A program made the translations under genes and the position numbers. From assembly GCF_036226365.1 (NCBI RefSeq), contig NZ_CP108462.1, positions 3,824,501-3,888,500 on the forward strand: 64,000 nt of DNA. Direction: 5' to 3'. This document shows positions 17,303 to 26,460 of this stretch, in pieces; positions within the stretch are counted from its first letter, which is position 1, and every line of letters starts with the position of its first letter. Origin of the DNA: Streptomyces sp. NBC_01262. Its GTDB lineage: Bacteria > Actinomycetota > Actinomycetes > Streptomycetales > Streptomycetaceae. The notes beneath the pieces are model-generated. The model was not told the DNA's origin. It saw nothing but the letters and a program-made list of their open reading frames with translations, and made no database searches.

Positions 17303-18913
17303 TCACGGGGTCGGCCGGAATGTATCGCGGGCCGTGTCGAAGTATTCGCGCCCCTGTTCGGCCTTCGCCACCGGCGAGGACACCCACACGTCGTACTGCC
17401 TGCCGTCCTCGGTCCAGCACAGGTCGTACGTGCGCCGGGCGCCGCCGCCGTCCCCGAAGCCGTCCCAGGTGAACTCCCACAGGGCGGCCGGATTCCCCTG
17501 CTGGGTGACCGGGGTGACGAATCCGTCCCGGTAGCCCTTGTACGTGCCAGGGCCGGCCGTGTGCTGCGCCGTCATGACGGCGAGCGGACCGCCGGGGCCG
17601 GGAGCGGAGGTGCGGATGCCCAGGCGGAATACCTCGCCGGAGGAGAAGTAGAAGACCCGGGGCGGCACGTAGGAGCGGGTGAAGCCGTCGGGCACGGCGA
17701 GCGAGAAGCCCTTGGGGTCGGTGACGAGGCGGTAGCCCTTCGGAACGGCCGTCGTGGCGGTCCCGCTCGGCGTGGGGGTGGGTGTGGGGGTAGGGGACGG
17801 GGACGGGGTCTTCGCGATCGCGCCGGCGGTGGCCCTGGACGCGGGTTGGGACGCGGTGGTGCTCGGCGATGTCGCGGCCTGCTCGGCCTGACCGCCCTGG
17901 TTGTGCGCGAGCAGGCCGGCTGCGAGGCCGCCCGCCGCGACGACGGCCAGCGAGGCGAGAACAAGCCGCGCACGGCGGCGCCATGGCTTCGCGGGAGCGG
18001 GAGGCGGCATGCGCACGTCGGCCTGCCGGGTCGGCGCCGCGTGAGCGAAGAGGGCGTCCTGCGGCTCCGCGCAGCCGCGCAGCCGCTCCTCCGCCTCGGC
18101 CGCGCCGAGGCGGCGCTCCGGGTCGCGCTCCAGCAGCGCGGTCACCACGGGCAGCAGCGGCCCGAGCTGCTCGGGCGGCCGAATCTCGTCGAAGACCACG
18201 GCGTGCAGCACCCCGCCCAGCGACTCGCGGCGGAACGGCGACTGACCGCGTACGGCCGCGCACAGCAGCACGCCCACCGACCACAGGTCGGACTGCGGTC
18301 CGGGCTCCTGCCCCGACATCCGCTCCGGGGCGCAGTATTCGGGCGAGCCGACGAACTCACCCTTCTCGGTGAGGGTCGTCGTGCCCAGCATGCGGGCGAT
18401 GCCGAAGTCGGTGAGCACGACCCGTCCGGTGCCGTTCTCGATCAGTACGTTGGCGGGCTTGATGTCCCGGTGCAGTACGTCATGCGCATGCGCGGCGCGC
18501 ACCGCGCTGGTGACCGCGGCACCGATCCGGGCCGCCTCGCGAGGTTCGACGGGACCGTCCTTCGCGAGGATCTCGGCCAGCGAGCGGCCGTCGACGAGCT
18601 CCATCACGATCCAGGGACGGCCGTCCTGCTCCACGACATCGTGCACAACGACCACATGCGCATGCTTGATCCGCGCCACCGTGCGCGCCTCGCGCAGCGC
18701 GCGCTCGCCGCGTGCCAGCCGCTGCTCGTCCGGCAGGTCCTCGTCCAGGAGCAGCTCCTTGACCGCGACCTGACGGCCCAGCAGCTCGTCCTCGGCCCGC
18801 CATACGGTGCCCATACCGCCGCGGCCCAGCCGCCCGGTGATCCGGTAGCGACCGGCTATGGTCCCGGCGAATCCCCCGCCGCCGAACACCGCGGCGCCCC
18901 CGTCACTTGCCAT
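17303..18913 (-). CDS. Eukaryotic-type Ser/Thr protein kinase, membrane-anchored (1)
   Basis: 536 aa. N-terminal kinase: GRGGMGTVW loop (residues 30-38), Lys52 in VAVKEL, HRDIKPANVL catalytic loop, DFGIAR and an APE-type PER motif. All catalytic residues are intact. One transmembrane helix (RLVLASLAVVAAGGLAAGLLAH) follows, then a Ser/Thr/Pro linker and an ectodomain beginning GYRLVTDPKGFSLAVPDGF. This ectodomain type recurs in the three neighbouring kinase-like proteins; no PASTA repeats. In S. coelicolor a comparable cluster (SCO4775-4779, including PkaI) affects sporulation wall synthesis (recalled, not checked). Confidence 0.93.
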   Translation of the reverse strand: MASDGGAAVFGGGGFAGTIAGRYRITGRLGRGGMGTVWRAEDELLGRQVAVKELLLDEDLPDEQRLARGERALREARTVARIKHAHVVVVHDVVEQDGRPWIVMELVDGRSLAEILAKDGPVEPREAARIGAAVTSAVRAAHAHDVLHRDIKPANVLIENGTGRVVLTDFGIARMLGTTTLTEKGEFVGSPEYCAPERMSGQEPGPQSDLWSVGVLLCAAVRGQSPFRRESLGGVLHAVVFDEIRPPEQLGPLLPVVTALLERDPERRLGAAEAEERLRGCAEPQDALFAHAAPTRQADVRMPPPAPAKPWRRRARLVLASLAVVAAGGLAAGLLAHNQGGQAEQAATSPSTTASQPASRATAGAIAKTPSPSPTPTPTPTPSGTATTAVPKGYRLVTDPKGFSLAVPDGFTRSYVPPRVFYFSSGEVFRLGIRTSAPGPGGPLAVMTAQHTAGPGTYKGYRDGFVTPVTQQGNPAALWEFTWDGFGDGGGARRTYDLCWTEDGRQYDVWVSSPVAKAEQGREYFDTARDTFRPTP

Positions 18914-18937
18914 GAGCCCATCATGCCCCAGTCCCGG

Positions 18938-20824
18938 TCAACCCGAAGTGCTGTAGGTTTCGGCCGCTTTGTCGAAGTCGCGCTTGATGTCGGAGGTCTG
19001 CGAGGTCGGGCCGATGATCATCACGACGTGGTACTTGCCGCCGCGCAGCATCGCGAGGTTGGCGGCGTAGACCTCACGGCCGCTCGACTCGCGGTAGGTG
19101 TACTCGCCCTCGGCGGCGGAGACGCCGTTCAGGTCGAGGCTGCGCACGCCGAACGCGGAGGACCAGTCGGAGGAGTGGAAGGCGTCCAGCTCGGCCTCGC
19201 CGTCGGACTGGTAGGCGATCGGGTCGCTGCCGAAGTCGGCGACGGAGTCGCGGCCGGGGACGATGATGAGCTGGAGGCCGCCGCCGGTGTAGATGACCTG
19301 TCCCTTGGAGTTCTTGCCGTGCCGCGTCCAGCCGGTGGGGACGGCGACGGTGAAGCCCTCGGGGTCGGTGCGGAGCTTGAAGTCGCTGCCGAGGTCGGTG
19401 GCGGTGGGGGTGTTGGCGGGCGCGCTGGTGCTGGGGGCGGCGCTCGTCTTCGGGGCCGTGGCCGACGGGGTCGGGGTGGGCGTCGGCTTCGACGAGCCGT
19501 TGCCCGAGCCGGGGAGCTTCGCCGGGAGGGTCTGCGAGGCGTTGCCCGTGCCCCCGGCGCCGTTGGTGCCAGTGCTGTTGCCCGGCAGGAAGAGCACGGC
19601 GTACGCCACGGCCGCGACCAGCAGCAGGGCGACGCCCAGCAGCAGCGTCAGGCCCAGGCTGCGGGGGCCGCGCGAGGAGCGGGCCTTCGCGGCCTTGGCG
19701 CGCTTGTGGCGGCCGTGGGAGGGGTGCAGGGGCACCGGCTCGGCGGAGGGGGCGGAGCCGGGCTTGCGCTTGCGGACCAGCTCGCCCCGGCGGCGTACGA
19801 TCGGCAGCTTGTGCGGGTCGTCCGCCGGCACCGGCACGGTCTGCAGGCCGAGGTCGGGCTCGGGGGCGGAGCGGACCAGCGAGCGCAGCCAGCCGCGCAG
19901 CTCCTCGAAGTCGGGGCGCTCGGCGGGGTCCTGGCGCAGCAGCGACTCGACGATGGGCCGCATGGCCCCGCTGTCCTCGGCGAAGGCGGGCGGTTCGGCG
20001 CAGACCAGCTGGACCAGTTCGGCGGTGTTCTCCTCGGGGAAGGGCGGATGGCCCTGGACGCTGCGGTAGAGCAGTGAGCCGAGCGCCCACAGGTCGGCGG
20101 CCGGGCCGACCGGCGGGGCCAGCTGCCAGTTCTCGTGGACGGGCGTGGCCTGTTCGGGCGCCCAGCGCTCGGTGACCGGGCCGACGACCGTGATGCGGGC
20201 CTGCCGCGCGCGTTCCAGCTCCAGCGCGCTGTCGGGGCCCGCCCACTCGTCGGCGTCACCGGGCGCGCCGGCCAGGACGTGCACGGGCACCGGGTTGTAG
20301 CCGCACAGCGCTTCCTGCGCGGCGCCGGCCGCGAGCCCGGAGAGCATGGCACGGCCGTCGTCGCAGACCAGCACGGTGCCGGCGGTGACATTGCGGTGCG
20401 TCCAGCCGTGCGCGTGCAGCGCGAGCAGCGCGGTGAGCACGTCGGAGCCGACCTCGGCGGCGCGGTAGGGGCTGAGCCGCTTGTCGGCCAGCAGCGCGGC
20501 CAGCGGGCGGGCGGACACCAGTTCGCTGACGATCCACAGGCTGCCGCCGTCGACGAATATGTCGAAGACCTGGACCAGTCGCGGATGATCGGGTATCGCG
20601 GCGGCCGCTCGTGCCGCCTCCAGCGCCCGGTGCGCGCTGTCACTGCCCGCGTCCTCGTCGCCCGGCTCGCCGCCGACGACCTCCGGGAGGAGCACCTGCC
20701 GGACGAGGACCTCCTGCCCGCTGTACGTGTCGAACGCACGGGTCTCGACCAGCTCGTACTCGTCGGCCGGGGGCCTGGGCAGGCGGTAGCGGTCGGCGAG
20801 TACCCGTCCCGCGTAGTCGTCCAC
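18938..20824 (-). CDS. Membrane pseudokinase (degenerate Ser/Thr kinase fold)
   Basis: 628 aa, GTG start with GGGGAGG 4 nt upstream. The overall kinase layout is retained (ADLWALGSLLYRSVQG, PEQATPVHENWQL) but key catalytic residues are missing: no Gly-rich loop, VAVK is replaced by VLVRQV, HRD-K-N is replaced by HRNVTAGTVLV, and DFG by LSGLA. A transmembrane helix (LTLLLGVALLLVAAVAYAVLF) and an ectodomain starting DFKLRTDPEGFTVAVPTGW match the three active kinases around it. Likely a scaffold or allosteric partner rather than an enzyme. The degeneration is seen directly; the role is inferred. Confidence 0.85.
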   Translation of the reverse strand: MDDYAGRVLADRYRLPRPPADEYELVETRAFDTYSGQEVLVRQVLLPEVVGGEPGDEDAGSDSAHRALEAARAAAAIPDHPRLVQVFDIFVDGGSLWIVSELVSARPLAALLADKRLSPYRAAEVGSDVLTALLALHAHGWTHRNVTAGTVLVCDDGRAMLSGLAAGAAQEALCGYNPVPVHVLAGAPGDADEWAGPDSALELERARQARITVVGPVTERWAPEQATPVHENWQLAPPVGPAADLWALGSLLYRSVQGHPPFPEENTAELVQLVCAEPPAFAEDSGAMRPIVESLLRQDPAERPDFEELRGWLRSLVRSAPEPDLGLQTVPVPADDPHKLPIVRRRGELVRKRKPGSAPSAEPVPLHPSHGRHKRAKAAKARSSRGPRSLGLTLLLGVALLLVAAVAYAVLFLPGNSTGTNGAGGTGNASQTLPAKLPGSGNGSSKPTPTPTPSATAPKTSAAPSTSAPANTPTATDLGSDFKLRTDPEGFTVAVPTGWTRHGKNSKGQVIYTGGGLQLIIVPGRDSVADFGSDPIAYQSDGEAELDAFHSSDWSSAFGVRSLDLNGVSAAEGEYTYRESSGREVYAANLAMLRGGKYHVVMIIGPTSQTSDIKRDFDKAAETYSTSG

Positions 20825-20844
20825 GACGCCTCCCCAAAGCGTCA

Positions 20845-20859
20845 GTTCCGGTCCGGAAC
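20845..20859. repeat. Palindrome in the leader of the pseudokinase gene
   Basis: GTTCCG-GTC-CGGAAC, 21 bp upstream of the pseudokinase start, within an 81-bp intergenic gap in the kinase cluster. It could be an operator or a small mRNA hairpin. Confidence 0.4.
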
Positions 20860-20905
20860 CGGAGCTTTCTGTCCGCAAGGATTCACGATACGTGCTGGCG
20901 CCAGG

Positions 20906-22717
20906 TCACTTGGCCGGTTTGAAGGTGTCGAAGAAAGTCTTCCGCATCTTCTTGATCTTCACGCTGTTCCAGTCCGCGTCGGGCGCTATGAAGAAGATCG
21001 CGTAACCGTGGGTCGAATCGGTGACAAAGCCGCGGTTGACCGCCCGCATCGTCGTGCCGCCCGAGGTGTACCTGAACTCCCAGTCGGCCACCGTGCGGTA
21101 GCCGCGCCACTCGATCGTCTTGATGGAGATCTGCTGGTAGCCGCTGAACCGGCTCGACGCGGTCTTCGCCGACGTCCGCCAGGCCGCCGCCGCGCTCTTG
21201 CCGGGGGTCCGCGTCCAGTCCACCTGCACACGGGGGACGCTGGTGGCGCTCCCGGCGCTGAACTTCGCGCCGCCGGCGCTGCTGCCGCCGTAGCCGCCCA
21301 CGTGCTTCCAGCCGTCGGGCAGGGCAATGGAGAAACCCTCGCCGCTGCTGTACGTGCTGTAGCCGGCGGGTATGGAGGTCGAGGCGCCCGAGGCGGAGGC
21401 CGAGACGTACGACGAGGCGGTGGCCGAAGCGGAGGCGGCAGCGGACCCGGACTCCGACTCCGAAGCGGCGGCGGTGTTCTTCCCCGCATCGAGGGAGGCG
21501 GACCGGGTGGACTTCACCACCGGCTTCTTGCTGCCCTCGTCGTTGTCGCCGCCGGTCGCGGCCAGGTAGAAGCCTATGACCGTCCCCAGGACGGCGAGTG
21601 CGACCGCGATCGCCACGATCACCAGCGCGCGCCGCCTGCGCCCGTCGGATTCGACCGGCGCCTGCGCAGGCAGGGGTTCGGGCCCCGGCTCCGGCGCCGG
21701 CTTGGTCTTCCGTACGGCCCGCAGCGCGCTGCGCACCCGCGCCTGGTCGGCGACCGCCTTGCGCGTGGCGGGCGGGGCGTCGGTCGGGACGGGCTGCGGG
21801 TCGACGGCCAGCGGGATGGCGCGGGTCACGTCGGCGGCCGGTTCGACGGGGAGGTCCGGCGCGTTGACGATCCCGGTCAGCAGGGGCCGTACGGTGTCGT
21901 CGTCGAGGCGGTGCGCGGGGTCCTTGATGAGCAGGCCGTGGATGGCGTCGGCGAGCGGGCCGGCGTTGACCGGCTCCTTGAGCGGCTCGGTCATGACCGC
22001 GGTCAGCGTCGCGATGGCCGAGCCCCGGTCGTACGGCGGCCGGCCCTCGACGGAGGCGTACAGCAGCGCGCCCAGCGACCACAGGTCGGCGGGCGGGCCG
22101 GGCTTTTGGCCACGGGCGCGCTCGGGCGAGATGTAGGAGGGCGCGCCGACGAGCATGCCGGTGGAGGTGACGGACGGGTCGCCGTCGATCTGCGCGATGC
22201 CGAAGTCGCTGAGCACGACGCGGCCGTCGTCGGCGATCAGGACATTGGACGGCTTCACGTCGCGGTGGAGGATGCCCTCCTTGTGCGCGGCCTTGAGGAC
22301 GTCGAGGACGGTCAGCCCGACCTCGGCGGCGCGCTTGGGGGTGAGCGGTCCGTCCTCACGTATCGCGTCGGACAGCGAGCGGCCCTCGACCAGCTCCATC
22401 ACGATCCAGGGCCGGTCGTCCTCCTCGACGACGTCGAAGACCGTCACCGCGCCGGTGTTGCGGATCCGGGCGGCCGCATTCGCCTCGCGCAGCGTGCGCG
22501 TGATGAGCCGTCGCTTGTCGTCCTCGTCGATGTTGTGCGGAAAGCGCAGCTCCTTCACCGCGACGGTGCGGCCCAGGGTCTCGTCGAGAGCCCGCCACAC
22601 CGTGCCCATGCCGCCCTTGCCGAGGACGGCGCCGAGCCGGTAGCGCCCGGCGACCAGACGCCCGTCGGTCCCGCCGCCGTCCGTACGGTCCCCGCCCTGC
22701 CCCTGGCCCTGGCCCAT
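20906..22717 (-). CDS. Eukaryotic-type Ser/Thr protein kinase, membrane-anchored (2)
   Basis: 603 aa. Gln/Gly-rich N-terminus, then GKGGMGTVW, VAVKEL, HRDVKPSNVLIADDGRVVLS, SDFGIAQ and SPERARG: a complete catalytic set. A juxtamembrane linker leads to a single transmembrane helix (ALVIVAIAVALAVLGTVIGFYLA) and a Ser/Ala linker. The ectodomain begins GYSTYSSGEGFSIALPDGW and ends in a WEFRYTSGGTTM-like region. Upstream AGAGGGAT may be the ribosome site. Lies between the pseudokinase and kinase 3, all in one direction, with 80- and 151-bp gaps that may hold internal promoters. Confidence 0.93.
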   Translation of the reverse strand: MGQGQGQGGDRTDGGGTDGRLVAGRYRLGAVLGKGGMGTVWRALDETLGRTVAVKELRFPHNIDEDDKRRLITRTLREANAAARIRNTGAVTVFDVVEEDDRPWIVMELVEGRSLSDAIREDGPLTPKRAAEVGLTVLDVLKAAHKEGILHRDVKPSNVLIADDGRVVLSDFGIAQIDGDPSVTSTGMLVGAPSYISPERARGQKPGPPADLWSLGALLYASVEGRPPYDRGSAIATLTAVMTEPLKEPVNAGPLADAIHGLLIKDPAHRLDDDTVRPLLTGIVNAPDLPVEPAADVTRAIPLAVDPQPVPTDAPPATRKAVADQARVRSALRAVRKTKPAPEPGPEPLPAQAPVESDGRRRRALVIVAIAVALAVLGTVIGFYLAATGGDNDEGSKKPVVKSTRSASLDAGKNTAAASESESGSAAASASATASSYVSASASGASTSIPAGYSTYSSGEGFSIALPDGWKHVGGYGGSSAGGAKFSAGSATSVPRVQVDWTRTPGKSAAAAWRTSAKTASSRFSGYQQISIKTIEWRGYRTVADWEFRYTSGGTTMRAVNRGFVTDSTHGYAIFFIAPDADWNSVKIKKMRKTFFDTFKPAK

Positions 22718-22868
22718 GAAATCCCTCTGCAGTCACTGAAGATGATGCGACCGGCAGGGGAGCGCGACGCCGCCCCCCGCTGTCCTGCTCTGGATCAGAG
22801 GCCGCGCCTCCAAGGGTCCATCATCCCTGACTCCGCCAGGCGATCTTGCGCACCCCCTGCCGGACGGG

Positions 22869-24464
22869 CTAGTCGGTGATCCGGATTCCGGCGACGGCGT
22901 TGTCGAAGACCGGCTTGTACGTGGCCCATTGGTCGTCCGGAGCGGAGAGATAGATCGCGTAGGCCGTGCCGCCCTCCTCGCCGAATCCCAGGTCGATGGC
23001 GTGCCAGGTGCGGGTCTTGCCCTGCCAGGTGAACTCCCAGATGGCGGCGGGCTGGTCACGCCAGCGGGTCGCGTTCATCCGCAGCCGGTGGTAGGTGTCA
23101 CCGACCTGTTTCTGGGTCTGCGGTTCGAGTTCCTGCCAGCCCTGAATGGGGCTCGTTCCGGCGAACTCCATGGCGCTCACCTTGAGATCGACCATTTTGG
23201 TGGGGTCGATGAAGTCGACATCGCCGTTGTCGTCGGCCTGTCGGGTCCAGCCGTCGGGGACGGGGACCGAGTAGCCGCGGTCGGTTTCGTCCGCCAGGTG
23301 ATAGCCGGCGGGCACGGGGGCGATGGAGGGGGACGCGGAATCGGTCGCCGTCGGGGAGGGAGAAGCGGAGGCGGAGGCGGACGCGGACGGGGACTGCGAG
23401 GTGGACGCCGACGCTTCGCCGCCGCTGGGCCGGGTCGCCAGATACGTCCCGCCGGCCGCGACCGCCACGACGGCGACGGCCGCGGTGAGCCAGAGGGCGG
23501 CGCGGCCTCGCCTGCGCGCGGACGGCAGTGTGTGCGCGGCCGTCGTGGCCGTGTGCGCGGGCGTGGGGGCGGGGGTAGGGGTGCGCGCGGCGGGCGGCTC
23601 CTGCCGGGCCTGCGCGACATCGTTCCTGAGCACAGATTCCGTCTCCGGCTCCGCCGCCGGGCCCCGCAGCCGCCGCTCGGCCTCCTCCGCCGACATGCGC
23701 AGGCCCGGGTCGCGTACGAGCAGCCCGGCGATCACCGGTGCGAGCGCGCCCGCGTTGCGCGCGGTCGGCACCTCGTCGGCCGCGATCGCGTACGCCGTCT
23801 CGATCGGCGTGTCCCGGCGGAACGGCGACCTGCCCTCCACCGCCTGGTACAGCGTCGCCCCCAGCGCCCACAGGTCCGCCTCCGGGCCGGGCACTGCGCC
23901 GCCGGTGAGGCGTTCCGGGGACAGGAAGTCGATCGAGCCGATCAGTTCACCGGTGCGGGTGAGCGTGGACGTCCCCGAGGCCTGCGCGATGCCGAAGTCC
24001 GTGAGCACGACGCGGCCGTTGGCGGCGAGCAGCACGTTTCCCGGCTTGACGTCGCGGTGGAGCACGCCCGCGGCGTGGGCGGCCCGGAGCGCGGCGATCA
24101 TGCCGCGGCCGATCCGGGCCGCCTCGGCGGGGCCGACCGGGCCGTTCTTCTTGATCAGATCGCCGAGATCCGTGGCCGGCACGTACTCCATGACGATGGC
24201 CGGCACGCCCTCGTCCTCCACGACGTCGTGGACCACGACCACGTTCGGGTGGCTGATCCGGGCCGCCGAGCGGGCCTCGCGGCGGGTGCGCTCGAAGAGG
24301 GTCGCCATTTCGTCCTCGTGCGCGTGCGGCGCGTGCAGCTTCTTCACCGCGACCTGCCGGCCCAGCAGTTCGTCCTCGGCGCGCCACACCGTGCCCATGC
24401 CGCCGCGGCCTATGCACTCGACGAGCCGGTATCTCCCGGCCACGAGCCTTCCTTGGTCCGACAC
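22869..24464 (-). CDS. Eukaryotic-type Ser/Thr protein kinase, membrane-anchored (3)
   Basis: 531 aa from a GTG start (VSDQGRLVAGRYRL) with GGGG 5 nt upstream; a GTG 9 codons earlier is an alternative. GRGGMGTVW, VAVKKL, HRDVKPGNVLL, TDFGIAQ and SPERLTG show an active kinase. The transmembrane segment is near LWLTAAVAVVAVAAGGTYLA. A Ser/Ala-rich linker and an ectodomain starting GYHLADETDRGYSVPVPDGW complete it. First gene of the kinase cluster in transcription order, downstream of glpD. Confidence 0.93.
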   Translation of the reverse strand: MSDQGRLVAGRYRLVECIGRGGMGTVWRAEDELLGRQVAVKKLHAPHAHEDEMATLFERTRREARSAARISHPNVVVVHDVVEDEGVPAIVMEYVPATDLGDLIKKNGPVGPAEAARIGRGMIAALRAAHAAGVLHRDVKPGNVLLAANGRVVLTDFGIAQASGTSTLTRTGELIGSIDFLSPERLTGGAVPGPEADLWALGATLYQAVEGRSPFRRDTPIETAYAIAADEVPTARNAGALAPVIAGLLVRDPGLRMSAEEAERRLRGPAAEPETESVLRNDVAQARQEPPAARTPTPAPTPAHTATTAAHTLPSARRRGRAALWLTAAVAVVAVAAGGTYLATRPSGGEASASTSQSPSASASASASPSPTATDSASPSIAPVPAGYHLADETDRGYSVPVPDGWTRQADDNGDVDFIDPTKMVDLKVSAMEFAGTSPIQGWQELEPQTQKQVGDTYHRLRMNATRWRDQPAAIWEFTWQGKTRTWHAIDLGFGEEGGTAYAIYLSAPDDQWATYKPVFDNAVAGIRITD

Positions 24465-24495
24465 GCCGGCCCCTTTCCCTCGCCCCTGCACGATA

Positions 24496-24513
24496 ACCGG
24501 CCCGGGGGCCGGT
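24496..24513 (-). terminator. Hairpin between glpD and the kinase cluster
   Basis: Perfect 8-bp palindrome ACCGGCCC/GGGCCGGT with a 2-nt centre, followed on the minus strand by TTATCGT. It lies 50 bp after the glpD stop; a second small hairpin is at 24521-24534. Probable glpD terminator. Confidence 0.55.
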
Positions 24514-24562
24514 CACCGCAGTGGCCTACGCCACTTCGCGGCGCAGACCGGGCGGGGCGGGG

Positions 24563-26269
24563 TCACAGCGGGACGATGTCGGGCGCCCCCAGACGTGCCG
24601 CGTCGGCCGTGAGGTCGTCCGGCTGGCGCTGGGACTCGCGCTCGGCCTCGACCCGCTTCTCGTAGTGCTCGATCTCCTTCTCGGTGTGCTCCTTCTCCCA
24701 GCCGAGGACGGGGGCCATCAGCTCTGCCGCCTCCCTCGCGCTGCGCGTGCCGCGGTCGAAGGTCTCGATCGAGATGCGCGTGCGGCGCGTGAGGACGTCG
24801 TCGAGGTGCCGGGCGCCCTCGTGGGAGGCCGCGTAGACGACCTCGGCGCGCAGATAGTCCTCGGCGTGGGCGAGGGGCTCGCCGAGGGAGGCATCGTCGG
24901 CGATGAGCTGCAGGACTTCCTCGGCGAGGGAGCCGTAGCGGTTGAGCAGGTGCTCGATGCGCGCGACGTGCAGCCCGGCGCGGGCGGCGATGCGGGCGCG
25001 GGCGTTCCACAGGGCGTGGTAGCCCTCCGCGCCGGCGAGCGGGATGTCCTCGGTGCAGCATTCCGCCACCCGGTGGTCGAGGGCGTGTACGGCCTCGTCC
25101 ACGGCGTCCTTGGCCATGACGCGGTAGGTCGTGTACTTGCCGCCGGCGACGACCACGAGCCCCGGCACGGGGTGGGCGACGGTGTGCTCGCGGGACAGCT
25201 TGCTGGTGGCCTCGGACTCGCCGGCGAGCAGCGGGCGCAGCCCCGCGTAGACGCCCTCGACGTCGTCCCTGGTCAGGGGGACGGCGAGGACGGAGTTGAC
25301 GTGTTCCAGGAGGTAGTCGATGTCGGCGCTGGACGCGGCGGGGTGCGCCTTGTCCAGGTCCCAGTCGGTGTCGGTGGTGCCGATGATCCAGTGCCGGCCC
25401 CAGGGGATGACGAACAGGACGCTCTTCTCGGTGCGCAGGATGAGCCCGGACGTGGAGTGGATGCGGTCCTTGGGGACGACGAGGTGGATGCCCTTGGAGG
25501 CGCGTACGTGGAACTGGCCGCGCTCGCCGATGAGCGCCTGGGTGTCGTCGGTCCACACGCCCGTGGCGTTGACGACCTGCCGGGCGCGGACCTCGTACTC
25601 GCCGCCGCCCTCGACGTCCTGCACGCGCGCGCCGACCACCCGCTCGCCCTCGCGCAGGAAGCCCACGACCCGCGCGCGGTTGGCTGCCTGGGCGCCGTAG
25701 GCGACGGCGGTCTTGACCAGGGTGGCGACATAGCGGGCGTCGTCCATCTGGGCGTCGTAGTACTGCAGGGCGCCGACCAGGGAGTCCTTCCTGAGGCTGG
25801 GCGCGATGCGCAGAGCGCGCCGGCGGGAGAGGTGGCGGTGGTGGGGAAGGCCGCGGCCGTGGCCGGAGGTCAGGGCCATGGTGTCGTAGAGGGCGACGCC
25901 GGAGCCCGCGTAGAGCCGCTCCCAGCCGCGGTGCTGGAGGGGGTAGAGGAAGGGCACGGGCTTGACCAGGTGGGGGGCGAGCCGCTGGGTGAGCAGGCCG
26001 CGCTCCTTGAGGGCCTCTCTCACCAGTGCGAAGTCGAGCATTTCGAGGTAGCGCAGGCCGCCGTGGATGAGCTTGCTGGAGCGGCTGGAGGTGCCGGAGG
26101 CCCAGTCGCGGGCCTCGACGATCCCGGTGGACAGGCCCCGGGTGGCCGAGTCGAGGGCGGTGCCGGCGCCGACGACGCCACCTCCGACGACAAGAATGTC
26201 GAGCTCTGTCTCCGCCATCCGTGCGAGCGCGGCCGCCCGCTCCGCCGGTCCGAGTTTCGCCGTACGCAT
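24563..26269 (-). CDS. glpD: Glycerol-3-phosphate dehydrogenase (FAD, respiratory)
   Basis: 568 aa, ATG start with GGAGG 7 nt upstream. The FAD site is DILVVGGGVVGAGTALDSATRGL; GlpD signatures SSRSSKLIHGGLRYLE and GGKYTTYRVMAKDAVD are present, with the C-terminal DAO_C domain (RYGSLAEEVL...). It oxidises glycerol-3-phosphate to dihydroxyacetone phosphate, passing electrons to the quinone pool at the membrane. It is divergent from the nucleotide-sugar dehydrogenase gene across about 190 bp, which contains the small palindrome CATAT-CACCT-ATATG near 26389-26403. Confidence 0.95.
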   Translation of the reverse strand: MRTAKLGPAERAAALARMAETELDILVVGGGVVGAGTALDSATRGLSTGIVEARDWASGTSSRSSKLIHGGLRYLEMLDFALVREALKERGLLTQRLAPHLVKPVPFLYPLQHRGWERLYAGSGVALYDTMALTSGHGRGLPHHRHLSRRRALRIAPSLRKDSLVGALQYYDAQMDDARYVATLVKTAVAYGAQAANRARVVGFLREGERVVGARVQDVEGGGEYEVRARQVVNATGVWTDDTQALIGERGQFHVRASKGIHLVVPKDRIHSTSGLILRTEKSVLFVIPWGRHWIIGTTDTDWDLDKAHPAASSADIDYLLEHVNSVLAVPLTRDDVEGVYAGLRPLLAGESEATSKLSREHTVAHPVPGLVVVAGGKYTTYRVMAKDAVDEAVHALDHRVAECCTEDIPLAGAEGYHALWNARARIAARAGLHVARIEHLLNRYGSLAEEVLQLIADDASLGEPLAHAEDYLRAEVVYAASHEGARHLDDVLTRRTRISIETFDRGTRSAREAAELMAPVLGWEKEHTEKEIEHYEKRVEAERESQRQPDDLTADAARLGAPDIVPL

Positions 26270-26460
26270 CCGTGCCTCCGGTGCTGGGGGTCCCCGTCCC
26301 TCAAGGGTTACCCGTCGGCGGGCGGACGGCCAACGTTCCCGGCCACACATCTGCCGCGCACATCCATCCGTGTCGGCGCGGCGCGCAGTCATATCACCTA
26401 TATGTCTGGTTAGCCTGTTTTTGGAGCCATTCGGGCTCGCGTACGGAGAGGGACCGCCCC

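Noticed and set aside
16865..20077. Plus-strand open frame of 1070 codons opposite the SSADH and kinase genes
   Set aside because: It is antisense shadow of well-supported minus-strand genes; the translation is low-complexity Arg/Gly/Ala with no domain.
26389..26403. CATAT-CACCT-ATATG palindrome in the glpD-dehydrogenase gap
   Set aside because: Only five-base arms in an AT-rich patch; too weak to report as an operator.
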